Shown here: positions 9,530-17,655 of the stretch, one piece after another | Layout of the letters: every line of letters starts with the position of its first letter | Position numbering within the stretch: the first letter of the stretch is position 1 | From: Microbacterium atlanticum | GTDB taxonomy: Bacteria > Actinomycetota > Actinomycetes > Actinomycetales > Microbacteriaceae | Assembly (NCBI RefSeq): GCF_015277815.1 | Contig: NZ_CP063813.1 | Location: forward strand, 1,488,001 to 1,552,000 | Direction: 5' to 3' | Length of the DNA stretch: 64,000 nucleotides | Translations under genes and position numbers: made by a program | The notes under the pieces: generated by a model | Told to the model about the DNA's origin: nothing | Databases searched by the model: none | What the model saw: only the letters and a program-made list of their open reading frames with translations

Positions 9530-10456
9530 TCAGCGAGGGCGGTCGGAGACGACCTCGGCCGCGGCATCCCGCCCCAGCGCGAAGTAGGCGGGATCGTCGT
9601 CGCTGTGCGCGAGGAGCATGAGCGCGACGGCGGCGGCCCAGGCGTGCGCCCGACGCCAGGTGGCGAGGTCGTATCGCTCCCCGGTCGCGGCGCGGAAGCG
9701 CGCACGCCCGCCGGCGTCGAACGCGAGCCACGCCACGGCCAGGTCGTAGGCGGGGTCCCCGGCGGTCACGTCGCCGAAGTCGATGATGCCGGACAGCCGG
9801 CCGTCGCGGACCACGAGGTTGCCCGGGTGAAGGTCGCCGTGCAGCCAGACCGCCGGTCGCATCCACGGCGCGGCGGCGACGCCTGTGCGCCAGACCGCGT
9901 CGAGCGCCTGCGCGGACGCGGTGCTCAGCGTTTCCGCGGCGCGCAGGACGGTCAGGCGCTCGGCCACGGCGTCCGACCGCGTTTCGAGCGGAACTCCGCG
10001 GTAGGGATTGAGCGGGTACCCGGGGGGCGCCTCGACGTGGAGCGCCGCCAAGGTGCGCGCCAGCGTCTCGGCCCAGGCGCCGCGAAGGGAGACCGGCTCG
10101 TCCATGGCCCTCGCGCCCTCGATCCACGGGACCACCGACCATGCCCACGGATATCCGGCGGCAGGGCTCCCGGCGACCAGCGGCGCGGGCACCCTCACAC
10201 CCGATGCGGCGAGACGCTCGGCGATGCCGGGGAGCACGAGCTGCTCATGCAGCACCAGCGGCGCGGCGGCCGCACGACGAGGCAGTCGCACCGCGTGGCG
10301 GGCACCGAGCCGCCAGATCTCACTGTCCCAGCCTTCGGCGACCTTGGCGAGCGGCAGGGCGGACGCGCCCGGAATGGCCGCTTCCGCCTGCCCGGCGAGA
10401 AGGTCACGAATGAGGTCGCGATCGATGCGGACCTCTGCGGCGGGTCTGTCTGGCAC
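9530..10456 (-). CDS. Aminoglycoside phosphotransferase-family (APH) kinase-like protein
   Basis: The 308-aa protein has the APH/choline-kinase fold. The catalytic Brenner motif is WLHGDLHPGNLV (Asp in HGD), and the metal-binding segment is IIDFGDVTAGDPAYDL. Members phosphorylate hydroxyls on antibiotics or small metabolites using ATP. Nothing in the context (divergent from the fructose operon) points to an antibiotic, so a housekeeping metabolite kinase is equally possible. The start is GTG. It converges on the Ser/Thr kinase gene with a 30-bp gap. Confidence 0.85.
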   Translation of the reverse strand: MPDRPAAEVRIDRDLIRDLLAGQAEAAIPGASALPLAKVAEGWDSEIWRLGARHAVRLPRRAAAAPLVLHEQLVLPGIAERLAASGVRVPAPLVAGSPAAGYPWAWSVVPWIEGARAMDEPVSLRGAWAETLARTLAALHVEAPPGYPLNPYRGVPLETRSDAVAERLTVLRAAETLSTASAQALDAVWRTGVAAAPWMRPAVWLHGDLHPGNLVVRDGRLSGIIDFGDVTAGDPAYDLAVAWLAFDAGGRARFRAATGERYDLATWRRAHAWAAAVALMLLAHSDDDPAYFALGRDAAAEVVSDRPR

Positions 10457-10473
10457 TCGACGACGATAACCCG

Positions 10474-10511
10474 TTGCGTTTGTGTGGGAATGTGTTGTAA
10501 TGTGTGGGAAT
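10474..10511 (+). promoter_or_regulatory. Fructose operon promoter with phased operator repeats
   Basis: The -35 TTGCGT (10474-10479), a 16-bp spacer and the -10 TGTAAT (10496-10501) form the promoter. Three repeats starting exactly 10 bp apart lie over it: TGTGTGGGAA (10481), TGTGTTGTAA (10491) and TGTGTGGGAA (10501). These are plausible binding sites for the DeoR-type repressor encoded just downstream, giving autoregulation. Confidence 0.65.
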
Positions 10512-10531
10512 CACACGAAGGAGTGCCTGAG

Positions 10532-11311
10532 ATGTATGCGACGGAGCGCCACGAGCAGATCGAGTTGCTGCTGGCCGCACAGGGCCGCGTGAGCGTCGTC
10601 GACCTGGCCGAGCGCTTCGACGTCACCACCGAGACCGTCCGCCGCGACCTCGATCATCTGGAGTCCGCGGGTGCGCTGCGCCGCGTGCACGGCGGAGCCG
10701 TGGGACGCGAGCGCGCGAGCACCCGTGAGCCCTCGCTCGCCGAGCGCGAACGCCGCCATGGCAGCGCGAAGGCCGCGATCGGCCGGCGCGCCCTCGATGC
10801 GCTCGGCCCGCACTTCAGCGGATCGGTGTTCCTCGACGCCGGCACCACGACCGGGGCCGTCGCGGCGGCACTCGCGCCGCGGCTGGCCACGACGCACATC
10901 GAGGTCGTGACCCACTCGCTGACGCTCGGGCACTCGCTCGCGGGCGCCCCCGGCGCGTCCCTCTCGCTGATCGGCGGACGGATCCGCGGCTTGACGGCGG
11001 CGGCCGTGGGCGCCGACACCGTGCGCGCGATCGGGTCCCTCCGTCCCGACGTCGCCTTCATCGGCACGAACGGGGTCTCCGCTCGATTCGGACTGAGCAC
11101 TCCCGACCCCGACGAGGCCGCCGTCAAGCGCGCGATCGTGCGGGCCGCGCAGCGGGTCGTCGTCGTCGCCGATGCCGACAAGCTGGGCGCCGAGCTGCTC
11201 GTCGGATTCGCGCCGCTCTCCGACATCGACGTGCTGGTGACGGATGCCGCGCCCGACGCGGATCTCGCCGTTGCGCTCGCAGACGCCGAAGTGGAGGTCT
11301 GGCTCTCATGA
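10532..11311 (+). CDS. fruR: DeoR-family transcriptional regulator of fructose operon
   Basis: The 259-aa product has an N-terminal DeoR helix-turn-helix (VSVVDLAERFDVTTETVRRD) and a C-terminal sugar-phosphate sensor domain with the DAGTTT and GTNGVS/GLSTPD signatures of the family. Regulators of this type release DNA on binding a sugar phosphate, here probably fructose 1-phosphate. The ATG at 10532 has AAGGAG 9 bases upstream. It is the first gene of fruR-fruK-fruA-ptsH, and its stop overlaps the fruK start by 4 bp, so the two are translationally coupled. Confidence 0.88.
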   Translation: MYATERHEQIELLLAAQGRVSVVDLAERFDVTTETVRRDLDHLESAGALRRVHGGAVGRERASTREPSLAERERRHGSAKAAIGRRALDALGPHFSGSVFLDAGTTTGAVAAALAPRLATTHIEVVTHSLTLGHSLAGAPGASLSLIGGRIRGLTAAAVGADTVRAIGSLRPDVAFIGTNGVSARFGLSTPDPDEAAVKRAIVRAAQRVVVVADADKLGAELLVGFAPLSDIDVLVTDAAPDADLAVALADAEVEVWLS

Positions 11312-12249
11312 TCGTCACACTCACCGCCAACCCGTCGCTCGACCGAACTGTGACCCTTCCCGCCCCTCTCCGGGTCGGCGACGTCCAGAGCGCCGCGTCG
11401 GCGCGCGAGGATGCCGGCGGCAAGGGGATCAACGTCGCCCGGGTCATCACGGCGGCGGGGGAGGAGTGCCGGGCGGTGCTGCCGCTGGCCCCCGGGGATC
11501 CCTTCGAGGCGGTCCTCCTCGGCGCCGGCCTGGTCACGCGCCGTGTGCCGATCACCGGTCGCGTGCGGGCGAACATCGCGATCACGGATCCCGCGGGCGT
11601 CACCACCAAGCTCAACCTGCGCGGCGCAGCCCTGACCGACGACGACGCGACCGCCGTGGTCGACGAGGTCGTGGCGGCGTCGGCCGGCGCCCGATGGCTC
11701 GTGCTTGCCGGCTCGCTCCCGCCCGGGGCGCCCGACGACTTCTACGTCCGCGTCATCCGCGCGGTCCGCCGTGCCCTCGACGCGCACGCGCCGCTCATCG
11801 CCGTCGACACCTCCGGGGCCGCGCTCGCGGCGGTGGTGGCTGCCGGCGCACCGGACCTCATCAAGCCGAACGACGAGGAGCTCGCCGAGCTCGCCGGCGC
11901 CGACCTCACCGACGCCGACGTGTCCGCCGTCGCCGAGGTGGCGCGCACGCTGGTGCCGGCGAGGGTCGGAGCAGCCCTCGTGACGCTGGGCTCGCGCGGC
12001 GCGGTGCTTGTCCGCCGCGACGGAACCTGGGCGGCGACGCCGCCGCCGATCCGAGTGGTGAGCACCGTGGGCGCGGGCGACAGTTCGCTCGCCGGTTTCG
12101 TCTTCGCAGACAGCCGCGGTGCCGCCGCCGAAGACAGCCTGCGCCTCGCCGTCCGCTACGGGGCGGCTGCGGCCTCCCTTCCCGGAACCCAGGCGCCCAC
12201 CCCCGCAGACCTTCCCACCGGCGACGTGCCCGTCACGCGCCTGCCCTGA
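11308..12249 (+). CDS. fruK: 1-phosphofructokinase
   Basis: This PfkB-family sugar kinase of 313 aa phosphorylates fructose 1-phosphate to fructose 1,6-bisphosphate with ATP. The N-terminal PfkB signature is GGKGINVAR, the LacC/FruK-type substrate segment is TKLNLRG, and the C-terminal ATP/catalytic motif is GAGDSSLAGF with the general-base Asp. Its place between the regulator and the fructose PTS permease fixes the substrate as fructose 1-phosphate rather than tagatose 6-phosphate. Confidence 0.93.
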   Translation: MIVTLTANPSLDRTVTLPAPLRVGDVQSAASAREDAGGKGINVARVITAAGEECRAVLPLAPGDPFEAVLLGAGLVTRRVPITGRVRANIAITDPAGVTTKLNLRGAALTDDDATAVVDEVVAASAGARWLVLAGSLPPGAPDDFYVRVIRAVRRALDAHAPLIAVDTSGAALAAVVAAGAPDLIKPNDEELAELAGADLTDADVSAVAEVARTLVPARVGAALVTLGSRGAVLVRRDGTWAATPPPIRVVSTVGAGDSSLAGFVFADSRGAAAEDSLRLAVRYGAAAASLPGTQAPTPADLPTGDVPVTRLP

Positions 12250-12281
12250 ACCACCACCCCACCCGACCGCAGGAGGTCACC

Positions 12282-14357
12282 GTGTCCGACACCATCACGA
12301 CAGGCCTGGTGAGCCTGGACGCCCCGCTGGGGCAAGACAAGTCCGCCGTCATCCGCTCGCTCGCCGCACGCGTGGTCGCGCAGGGGCGCGCGACCGACGC
12401 CGAGGCGCTGTACGACGACGCCTGGGCGCGCGAGCAGAAGGACGAGACCGGTCTGCCCGGCGGCATCGCCATTCCGCACGCCAAGAGCGCTGCGGTGACG
12501 ACGCCGTCGCTCGCCTTCGCGCGCTTGAAGCCGGGAGTCGACTTCGGCGCCCCGGACGGCCCCGCAGACCTGGTCTTCCTGATCGCCGCTCCGGCCGACG
12601 CGGCGGAGGCCCACCTGGCCGTGCTCTCGAAGCTCGCCCGAAGCCTCATGCAGGATGACTTCACCTCCGGTCTTCGCGGTGCCGCGACGGACAACGAGGT
12701 CGTGGCGATCGTGCAGGCGGCGATCGGCGAGGGCGGTGCCTCCGCTGCGCCTGCGGCCGCCGCGCCTGCGGCCGCCGCGCCTGCGGCAGCCGCCCCTGCG
12801 GCAGCCGCAGCCGGCACGAGCGTGGACGGTCAGACCGCCCGTATCGTCGCAGTGACCGCCTGTGCCACCGGTATCGCGCACACCTTCATGGCCGCCGACG
12901 CGCTCACCGCCGCAGGCAAGAAAGCCGGGGTCGACCTCGTCGTCGAGCCCCAGGGATCCAGCGGATACCAGGCGCTGCCCGATCACGTCATCCGCGACGC
13001 GGACGCGGTGATCTTCGCGACCGACGTGGACGTGCGCGAACCGCAGCGCTTCGCCGGCAAGCCGGTGGTGCGCTCGGGCGTGAAGCGCGGCATCGAGCAG
13101 CCTGGCCAGCTCATCGCCGAAGCGCTCGCGGCGGCCAAGGACCCGAATGCGACGCGCGTGAGCGGCGAGGCCGCCGCGGCGACCGCGGCTCCCGCTGAGA
13201 CGATGTCGTGGGGCGCCCGCATCCAGCGGATCCTTCTCACCGGCGTGAGTTACATGATCCCGTTCGTCGCCGGCGGCGGCCTCCTCATCGCGCTCGGCTT
13301 CCTGCTGGGCGGCTACAACGTCACCGACAACGCCGCGAACGTCATCGTGCAGAACTCGCTGTGGGATCTTCCCACCGAAGAGATCACCTCCAACTACGGC
13401 CCGCTCGGCCAGTACCTGGGCTCGGTGTTCTTCATGATCGGCGCGACGTCGATGGGCTTCCTGGTGTCGGCGCTGGCCGGCTACATCGCCTTCGCCATCG
13501 CCGACCGTCCCGGCATCGCCCCCGGCTTCGTCGCCGGCGCGGTCGCCGTGCTGATGAACGCCGGCTTCATCGGCGGCATCGTGGGCGGCCTCCTGGCCGG
13601 TGTGACGGCGTGGTGGATCGGATCGTGGAGCGTGCCCCGGTGGCTGCGCGGCCTGATGCCGGTCGTGATCATCCCGCTCATCGCTTCCATCGTGGCCTCG
13701 GGCCTCATGATCCTGTTCCTCGGGCGCCCCATCGCGACGCTGATGGAATGGCTGAACGTCTGGCTCACGGACCTCGCCGGCACGGCGGGCATCGTGGTGG
13801 TGGGCGTGATCCTCGGCCTCATGATGTGCTTCGACCTCGGCGGACCCATCAACAAGGTCGCGTACGCATTCGCCGTCGCGGGCCTGGCCGCAGGATCGCC
13901 CGAGAACCCGACGCCGTACTACATCATGGCCGCGGTGATGGCGGCCGGCATGGTGCCGCCGCTGGCGATGGCGCTCGCCTCCACCGTGCTCGCGCGCAAC
14001 CTGTTCCCTCCCGTCGAACGAGAGAACGGCAAGGCGGCATGGCTCCTGGGCGCGGCCTTCATCTCGGAGGGCGCGATCCCGTTCGCCGCAGCCGACCCGC
14101 TGCGGGTGATCCCCGCCTCCATGGTCGGAGGTGCGGTGACCGGCGCGCTCAGCATGGCGTTCGCGGTGCAGTCGCTCGCCCCGCACGGCGGCGTGTTCGT
14201 GCTCTTCGCGATCAACCCCATCTGGGGCTTCCTGGTGGCGATCGCCGCCGGCACCGTCGTCACGGCGCTGGTGGTCATCGCACTCAAGAAGTGGGTCGGC
14301 CGCAAGGAGCTCGAGCAGGCAGAGGCGGTCGAGATGGCGGTACCCGTGGCGGCCTGA
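12282..14357 (+). CDS. fruA: Fructose PTS permease, EIIABC in one chain
   Basis: This 691-aa membrane protein imports fructose and phosphorylates it to fructose 1-phosphate. Domains in order are EIIA (about residues 1-150, phosphohistidine in GGIAIPHAKS), an Ala/Pro linker, EIIB (about 185-280, phosphocysteine in VTACATGIAHT), and the EIIC channel with about nine helices (about 315-675). The GTG start has AGGAGG 5 bases upstream; the open frame extends far upstream of it but overlaps fruK there. No general PTS enzyme I gene lies in the window. Confidence 0.95.
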   Translation: MSDTITTGLVSLDAPLGQDKSAVIRSLAARVVAQGRATDAEALYDDAWAREQKDETGLPGGIAIPHAKSAAVTTPSLAFARLKPGVDFGAPDGPADLVFLIAAPADAAEAHLAVLSKLARSLMQDDFTSGLRGAATDNEVVAIVQAAIGEGGASAAPAAAAPAAAAPAAAAPAAAAAGTSVDGQTARIVAVTACATGIAHTFMAADALTAAGKKAGVDLVVEPQGSSGYQALPDHVIRDADAVIFATDVDVREPQRFAGKPVVRSGVKRGIEQPGQLIAEALAAAKDPNATRVSGEAAAATAAPAETMSWGARIQRILLTGVSYMIPFVAGGGLLIALGFLLGGYNVTDNAANVIVQNSLWDLPTEEITSNYGPLGQYLGSVFFMIGATSMGFLVSALAGYIAFAIADRPGIAPGFVAGAVAVLMNAGFIGGIVGGLLAGVTAWWIGSWSVPRWLRGLMPVVIIPLIASIVASGLMILFLGRPIATLMEWLNVWLTDLAGTAGIVVVGVILGLMMCFDLGGPINKVAYAFAVAGLAAGSPENPTPYYIMAAVMAAGMVPPLAMALASTVLARNLFPPVERENGKAAWLLGAAFISEGAIPFAAADPLRVIPASMVGGAVTGALSMAFAVQSLAPHGGVFVLFAINPIWGFLVAIAAGTVVTALVVIALKKWVGRKELEQAEAVEMAVPVAA
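12749..12808 (+). repeat. Four 15-bp tandem repeats in the fruA linker
   Basis: Four consecutive 15-bp units (12749, 12764, 12779, 12794) encode repeated PAAAA blocks joining EIIA to EIIB. The last two differ from the first two by synonymous changes. The unit length keeps the frame, so copy number can vary without breaking the protein. Confidence 0.85.
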
Positions 14358-14419
14358 GGCCCGCTCAGACAGAATCGGAGACGTCGGCCGGTCGAGTCCG
14401 ACGCAGACAGGAGAGAACA

Positions 14420-14689
14420 ATGGCAGAACGTCAGGCCACCATCGCCAGCAGCTCCGGGCTGCACGCGCGCCCCGCGAAGCTGTTCGTGCAGGCGGTGCAG
14501 GCCCAGCCCGTCCCCGTCACGATCGCCGTCGACGGCGGCCCGGACCTCAACGCCGGCAGCATCCTGTCGCTGATGGGCCTGGGCGCGTCTCAGGGGACGG
14601 TCGTGACGCTCAAGGCCGAGGGTGAGGGCGCCGACGAGGCCCTCGACGCGCTGGTCGCGCTCCTGGAGACGGATCTGGACGCACAGTAG
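14420..14689 (+). CDS. ptsH: Phosphocarrier protein HPr
   Basis: The 89-aa HPr relays phosphate from enzyme I to EIIA domains. The active-site histidine is in SSGLHARPA, and the regulatory-serine region is SILSLMGLGA, where the Ser46-equivalent is present. The length and fold are normal. The ATG has AGGAGAG upstream. It is the last gene of the fructose operon, followed by a strong terminator; this may be the only general HPr, which would tie PTS capacity to fructose induction. Confidence 0.95.
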   Translation: MAERQATIASSSGLHARPAKLFVQAVQAQPVPVTIAVDGGPDLNAGSILSLMGLGASQGTVVTLKAEGEGADEALDALVALLETDLDAQ

Positions 14690-14721
14690 GAGGCAGTCCC
14701 GGCGCGAAGCCGGGAGGATGT

Positions 14722-14765
14722 GACGACGGATGCCGCGGGTCGAAGCCGCTGCGGCATCCGTCGTC
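14722..14765. terminator. Terminator of the fru-ptsH operon
   Basis: A perfect 15-bp inverted repeat (14722-14736 with 14751-14765) with a 14-nt loop lies 32 bp after ptsH and ahead of the convergent hydrolase gene. It should act in both directions. Confidence 0.8.
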
Positions 14766-14775
14766 CGCGTCTCAG

Positions 14776-14817
14776 GGGATCAGATGTCGGTGCCCTGGGA
14801 TCAGATGTCGGTGCCCT
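14776..14817. repeat. 21-bp perfect tandem duplication at a gene's 3' end
   Basis: Two identical 21-bp units (14776-14796 and 14797-14817) span the stop codon of the minus-strand hydrolase gene. The outer copy lies just beyond the stop, in frame, and repeats the last codons and the stop. Confidence 0.9.
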
Positions 14818-15439
14818 GCCCCGGGTCGAGCACGATCAGCTCGCCGCCGTCCCGCTCGACGGCCCACCGCAGGCGCGATCTGCCCATGTCCCGGCCCGCG
14901 ACGGAGAGGGTCATGTCGTGCGTGCCGAAGACCCGTCGCGGGGCGACGGCGAGCACGAAGTCCATGGCTTCGCCGATCTTGAGCCACGGGGCCCCCACCG
15001 GGGCGGCGAGGAGCTTCACGTTGCGGCCCTGGGGTACCGCATAGGAATCGCCGGGGTAGTAGAAATGGTCGTTCACCAGCACGCCGACGTTGTCGACGAC
15101 GGGAATGGACTCATGGATGACCGCGTGCCGCCCCCCGAAGAACTCGAGGCGGAACGGATCGAGCTCGACGACCTCGCCGGGGTGCACGATGGTGATGTCG
15201 TACCCGGCTGCGGCCTTGGCCACGCCCTCGGGGGCGTAGATCGGGGTGCCCGGGAAAGTGCCCAGGATGCGGTCCAGGTGATCGGGGGTCCAGTGGTCAG
15301 GATGCTCGTGCGTGATCACGATCGCCGCGACCCCCTCGAGCTCGCCCAGCGGTGCCGTGAACGACCCGGGGTCGATCACCAGGCTCTTCCCGGCGTCGAC
15401 GAGGGTGAGGGTCGCGTGCTCGAACTTGGTGACTCGCAT
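14801..15439 (-). CDS. MBL-fold metal-dependent hydrolase (UPF0173/UlaG-like)
   Basis: The 212-aa protein has the metallo-beta-lactamase fold with metal motif THEHPDHW and later conserved His/Asp residues (YYPGDSY, FGTHDMTL). Single-domain cytosolic members of this size are related to UlaG and UPF0173 hydrolases; the substrate is unknown. The start at 15439 gives the standard N-terminus MRVTKFEHATL. Longer in-frame starts would run into the tRNA promoter. No ribosome binding site is visible. Confidence 0.85.
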   Translation of the reverse strand: MRVTKFEHATLTLVDAGKSLVIDPGSFTAPLGELEGVAAIVITHEHPDHWTPDHLDRILGTFPGTPIYAPEGVAKAAAGYDITIVHPGEVVELDPFRLEFFGGRHAVIHESIPVVDNVGVLVNDHFYYPGDSYAVPQGRNVKLLAAPVGAPWLKIGEAMDFVLAVAPRRVFGTHDMTLSVAGRDMGRSRLRWAVERDGGELIVLDPGQGTDI

Positions 15440-15510
15440 GCGTCGAGTCAACCGTCCGCGGGGCGGGCGGGCAAGCGGGAGGAACCGACGTCCTGCGGGA
15501 CCGCACCGAT

Positions 15511-15540
15511 TTGGAGCCGCATCGGCCGCCATGGCATAAT
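15511..15540 (+). promoter_or_regulatory. tRNA-Glu promoter
   Basis: TTGGAG (15511-15516), an 18-bp spacer and CATAAT (15535-15540) lie just before the first tRNA-Glu. The -35 is identical to that of the tRNA-Gln promoter. Confidence 0.65.
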
Positions 15541-15557
15541 CGAACGGTTGCCTGAAC

Positions 15558-15630
15558 GGCCCCATCGTATAGCGGCCTAGTACGCCGCCCTCTCACGGCG
15601 GTAACGCGGGTTCGAATCCCGCTGGGGTCA
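15558..15630 (+). tRNA. tRNA-Glu (CUC anticodon), copy 1
   Basis: A full cloverleaf folds with the acceptor pairing GGCCCCA to TGGGGTC (one G-T pair), anticodon stem CCGCC/GGCGG around CTCTCAC (anticodon CTC), and T loop TTCGAAT. The discriminator is A, and CCA is encoded at 15631-15633. Confidence 0.95.
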
Positions 15631-15676
15631 CCAGTCAGGCAACATCGTCGCAGCCGGCGCTGCGGCAGCGCTGTAC

Positions 15677-15749
15677 GGCCCCATCGTATAGCGGCCTAGT
15701 ACGCCGCCCTCTCACGGCGGTAACGCGGGTTCGAATCCCGCTGGGGTCA
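15677..15749 (+). tRNA. tRNA-Glu (CUC anticodon), copy 2
   Basis: This copy is identical in sequence to the first, 46 bp downstream, with CCA encoded at 15750-15752. Both copies are probably transcribed as one precursor from the promoter at 15511. Confidence 0.95.
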
Positions 15750-15756
15750 CCATGAC

Positions 15757-15788
15757 GAAGAGCCCCCGGTCCTGACCGGGGGCTCTTC
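15757..15788. terminator. Terminator of the tRNA-Glu pair
   Basis: A 15-bp perfect inverted repeat (15757-15771 with 15774-15788) immediately follows the second tRNA and faces the end of the minus-strand DUF4349 gene. The tiny spacer means the top pairs will open to form the loop. Confidence 0.8.
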
Positions 15789-15820
15789 CGCATTCCCGCT
15801 CTGCGCCGGCGCCGGGCACG

Positions 15821-17002
15821 TCACGCGCTCCGCTCGTCCGCGACCTCCTCGGGGGCGGCGTCCGGCTGCCGGGCTCTCGCCTGGCGGCGCCCGCGCACGA
15901 GGCGCACGACGCCCCACACCAGCAGCCCGGCCGCCGCGGCGACGAGCAGCCACGGGATCAGGAAGCCGATCGCCACGACGATGCCGTTCAGAGTCGCGAC
16001 CAGCCCGTTCCACCCGGCCGCGAGACCGTCGCCGAAACCGGCGGGATCGGCCGTGACGACCTCGACATCGGGCAGGACGGTCACCGACAGGGTGGACATC
16101 TCCACCTGATCGTCCAGCATCTCGAGCTGCTGCTGGTAGGACTCCAGCTGCGCCTGCCGCTCGGAGAGGGCGGTCTCTGCGGCCAGGAGGTCGGCGACGC
16201 TCTCCGCCTGGGCCATCAGGTCGATGAGCCTGTCGACGGAGGCCTGGGCCGCGTCGATGCGCGCCTCGAGGTCGACCGTCTGCTCCGTCACGTCCTGCCG
16301 GTTGATGCCGGAGGCGGTCACCTCGCCGACGTCGTCCAGCTCGCTCACGACCGCGGCGAGCTCGTCCGCGGGGATGCGCACGGTGATCCAGGCCCCATCG
16401 GTCGGAACCGGTTGCGGGTACGGGTACGAGCTGTCGCCCACGATACCGCCGTCCATCGGCTCGACGGGGTACACGCTGCCGTCCCGGCCGACGCTCATCG
16501 ACTCCACGTACCCGCCGTGCGCGACCGCGGAGTTGCCGATCGACCGCGCCGCGGCATCCACGTCGTCGACTGTCACGGTGGCGGTAGCGGTGGTGATGAT
16601 GTCACGGTCGGCCTGCGTCGCACCGGCGGCGCTGTCAGCGCCGCCGTCCGGTGCCACGGCGAGTCCCGACGTCCCGCGGGACTCCTCGGAGGACGCGTCG
16701 AACGCCGTGCCGTCCTCCGAGCCACCGGGCATCGCCGGGGCGACGGCGGACTGGTCCGACGCGCCGCCGGCGACGCCGACGAGCTGCCCGACAGAAGGGG
16801 CGATCACCGCCGCGACGACGATGACCGCGGCCGCAGCGCCGCCCGCGACCCAGAGACGGCCGCGGCGGCGCCCGCGCGCCGACCGCTGCGATCGCTCGCG
16901 GGCGATGTCGGCGAAGAGCGCGTCCTCGATCTCGTCGATGCGCTGGTCACTCAGTGAGGGGAGGGCGGCCGGGGTTCCGGCTGCCGGCTGGTCGGTGCTC
17001 AT
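15821..17002 (-). CDS. DUF4349 membrane protein, possible anti-sigma partner
   Basis: The 393-aa protein begins with a cytoplasmic segment of about 60 residues containing an acidic helix (DQRIDEIEDALFADIARER). A transmembrane helix follows (about 65-88). Outside the membrane is a DUF4349 domain with a heptad-rich coiled coil (about 255-315), then a second transmembrane helix near residue 350 and an Arg-rich tail. DUF4349 proteins have no firm function. It overlaps the ECF sigma gene by the 4-bp ATGA, and its AAGGAG lies inside the sigma C-terminus, so the two are made in a fixed ratio. A role as membrane-bound anti-sigma factor is an inference from this arrangement. Confidence 0.85.
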   Translation of the reverse strand: MSTDQPAAGTPAALPSLSDQRIDEIEDALFADIARERSQRSARGRRRGRLWVAGGAAAAVIVVAAVIAPSVGQLVGVAGGASDQSAVAPAMPGGSEDGTAFDASSEESRGTSGLAVAPDGGADSAAGATQADRDIITTATATVTVDDVDAAARSIGNSAVAHGGYVESMSVGRDGSVYPVEPMDGGIVGDSSYPYPQPVPTDGAWITVRIPADELAAVVSELDDVGEVTASGINRQDVTEQTVDLEARIDAAQASVDRLIDLMAQAESVADLLAAETALSERQAQLESYQQQLEMLDDQVEMSTLSVTVLPDVEVVTADPAGFGDGLAAGWNGLVATLNGIVVAIGFLIPWLLVAAAAGLLVWGVVRLVRGRRQARARQPDAAPEEVADERSA

Positions 17003-17556
17003 GTGCTCTCCTTGACGACGGTCCGCAGTCTGGTGCGGATGCGGGAGAGACGATTGCGGACCACTCCGTGCGCCACGCCGAGCTCGTCGGCGGCGGCCTG
17101 GTACGCGTAGCCCTCGGTCGCGCACAGCCGGAAGATCGCACGGTCGAGGTCGCTGAGCCCGGCGACCTCGCGGAGGATCGCCTCCGCGAGGCGCTCGTCG
17201 ATCACCTGCTGCTCCACGTCCACGGTCGAAGGAACGCTCTCGTCGGCGGGTGCCGCCGTGTGCTCGCGGTCGCGCCGCTGCCTCCGGACGCGGTTGGCGC
17301 ACTGGAATCGGCAGATCGTGGCGAGCCACGGCAGCAGCGACTCTCCGGCGAGATCGAAGCCCGGAAGCTTCCGCCATGCCACGAGGAACGTCTCCTGCGT
17401 CACCTCCTCGGCGTCGGCGGGGTTGCCGACGAGGCCGTGCGCCAGCCAGTAGACCGGCCGGACGTAGGCGCGGTACAGGGCACGGAACGCACGCTCGCTG
17501 CCGCCCGCGGCCAGCGCCACGAGTTCGGCGTCGCCGGCCGGAGTCTCGCCTTCCAT
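16999..17556 (-). CDS. ECF RNA polymerase sigma factor (sigma-70 family)
   Basis: The 185-aa protein has sigma region 2 (FRALYRAYVRPVYWLAHG, then DAEEVTQETFLVAW) and region 4 (LSDLDRAIFRLCATEGYAY, then ELGVAHGVVRNRLSRIRTRL), with no region 3. This is the extracytoplasmic-function layout that directs RNA polymerase to a small stress or envelope regulon. I place the start at ATG 17556 because GGAGG lies 6 bases upstream; another ATG at 17571 would add five residues. It is co-transcribed with the DUF4349 membrane protein. Confidence 0.9.
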   Translation of the reverse strand: MEGETPAGDAELVALAAGGSERAFRALYRAYVRPVYWLAHGLVGNPADAEEVTQETFLVAWRKLPGFDLAGESLLPWLATICRFQCANRVRRQRRDREHTAAPADESVPSTVDVEQQVIDERLAEAILREVAGLSDLDRAIFRLCATEGYAYQAAADELGVAHGVVRNRLSRIRTRLRTVVKEST

Positions 17557-17655
17557 CCCCACCCTCCGCATTGTCTCTCACCGTGTCAGTGTCCGCACGG
17601 CCCGGATCGTCTCACGGGCGCGGGCCGCGGCATCCCGGCTGTATCCTTGTGCGAG

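Noticed and set aside
9530..10456. The APH-fold gene as an aminoglycoside resistance determinant.
   Set aside because: The fold is shared with many metabolite kinases, and neither neighbours nor specific motifs indicate an antibiotic.
12749..12808. The GC-rich tandem repeats in fruA as a CRISPR or regulatory array.
   Set aside because: Units are 15 bp without spacers and encode an Ala/Pro linker in frame.
15558..15752. The two identical tRNA-Glu copies as att sites of an integrated element.
   Set aside because: They are complete tandem genes 46 bp apart with nothing between them and share one promoter and terminator.
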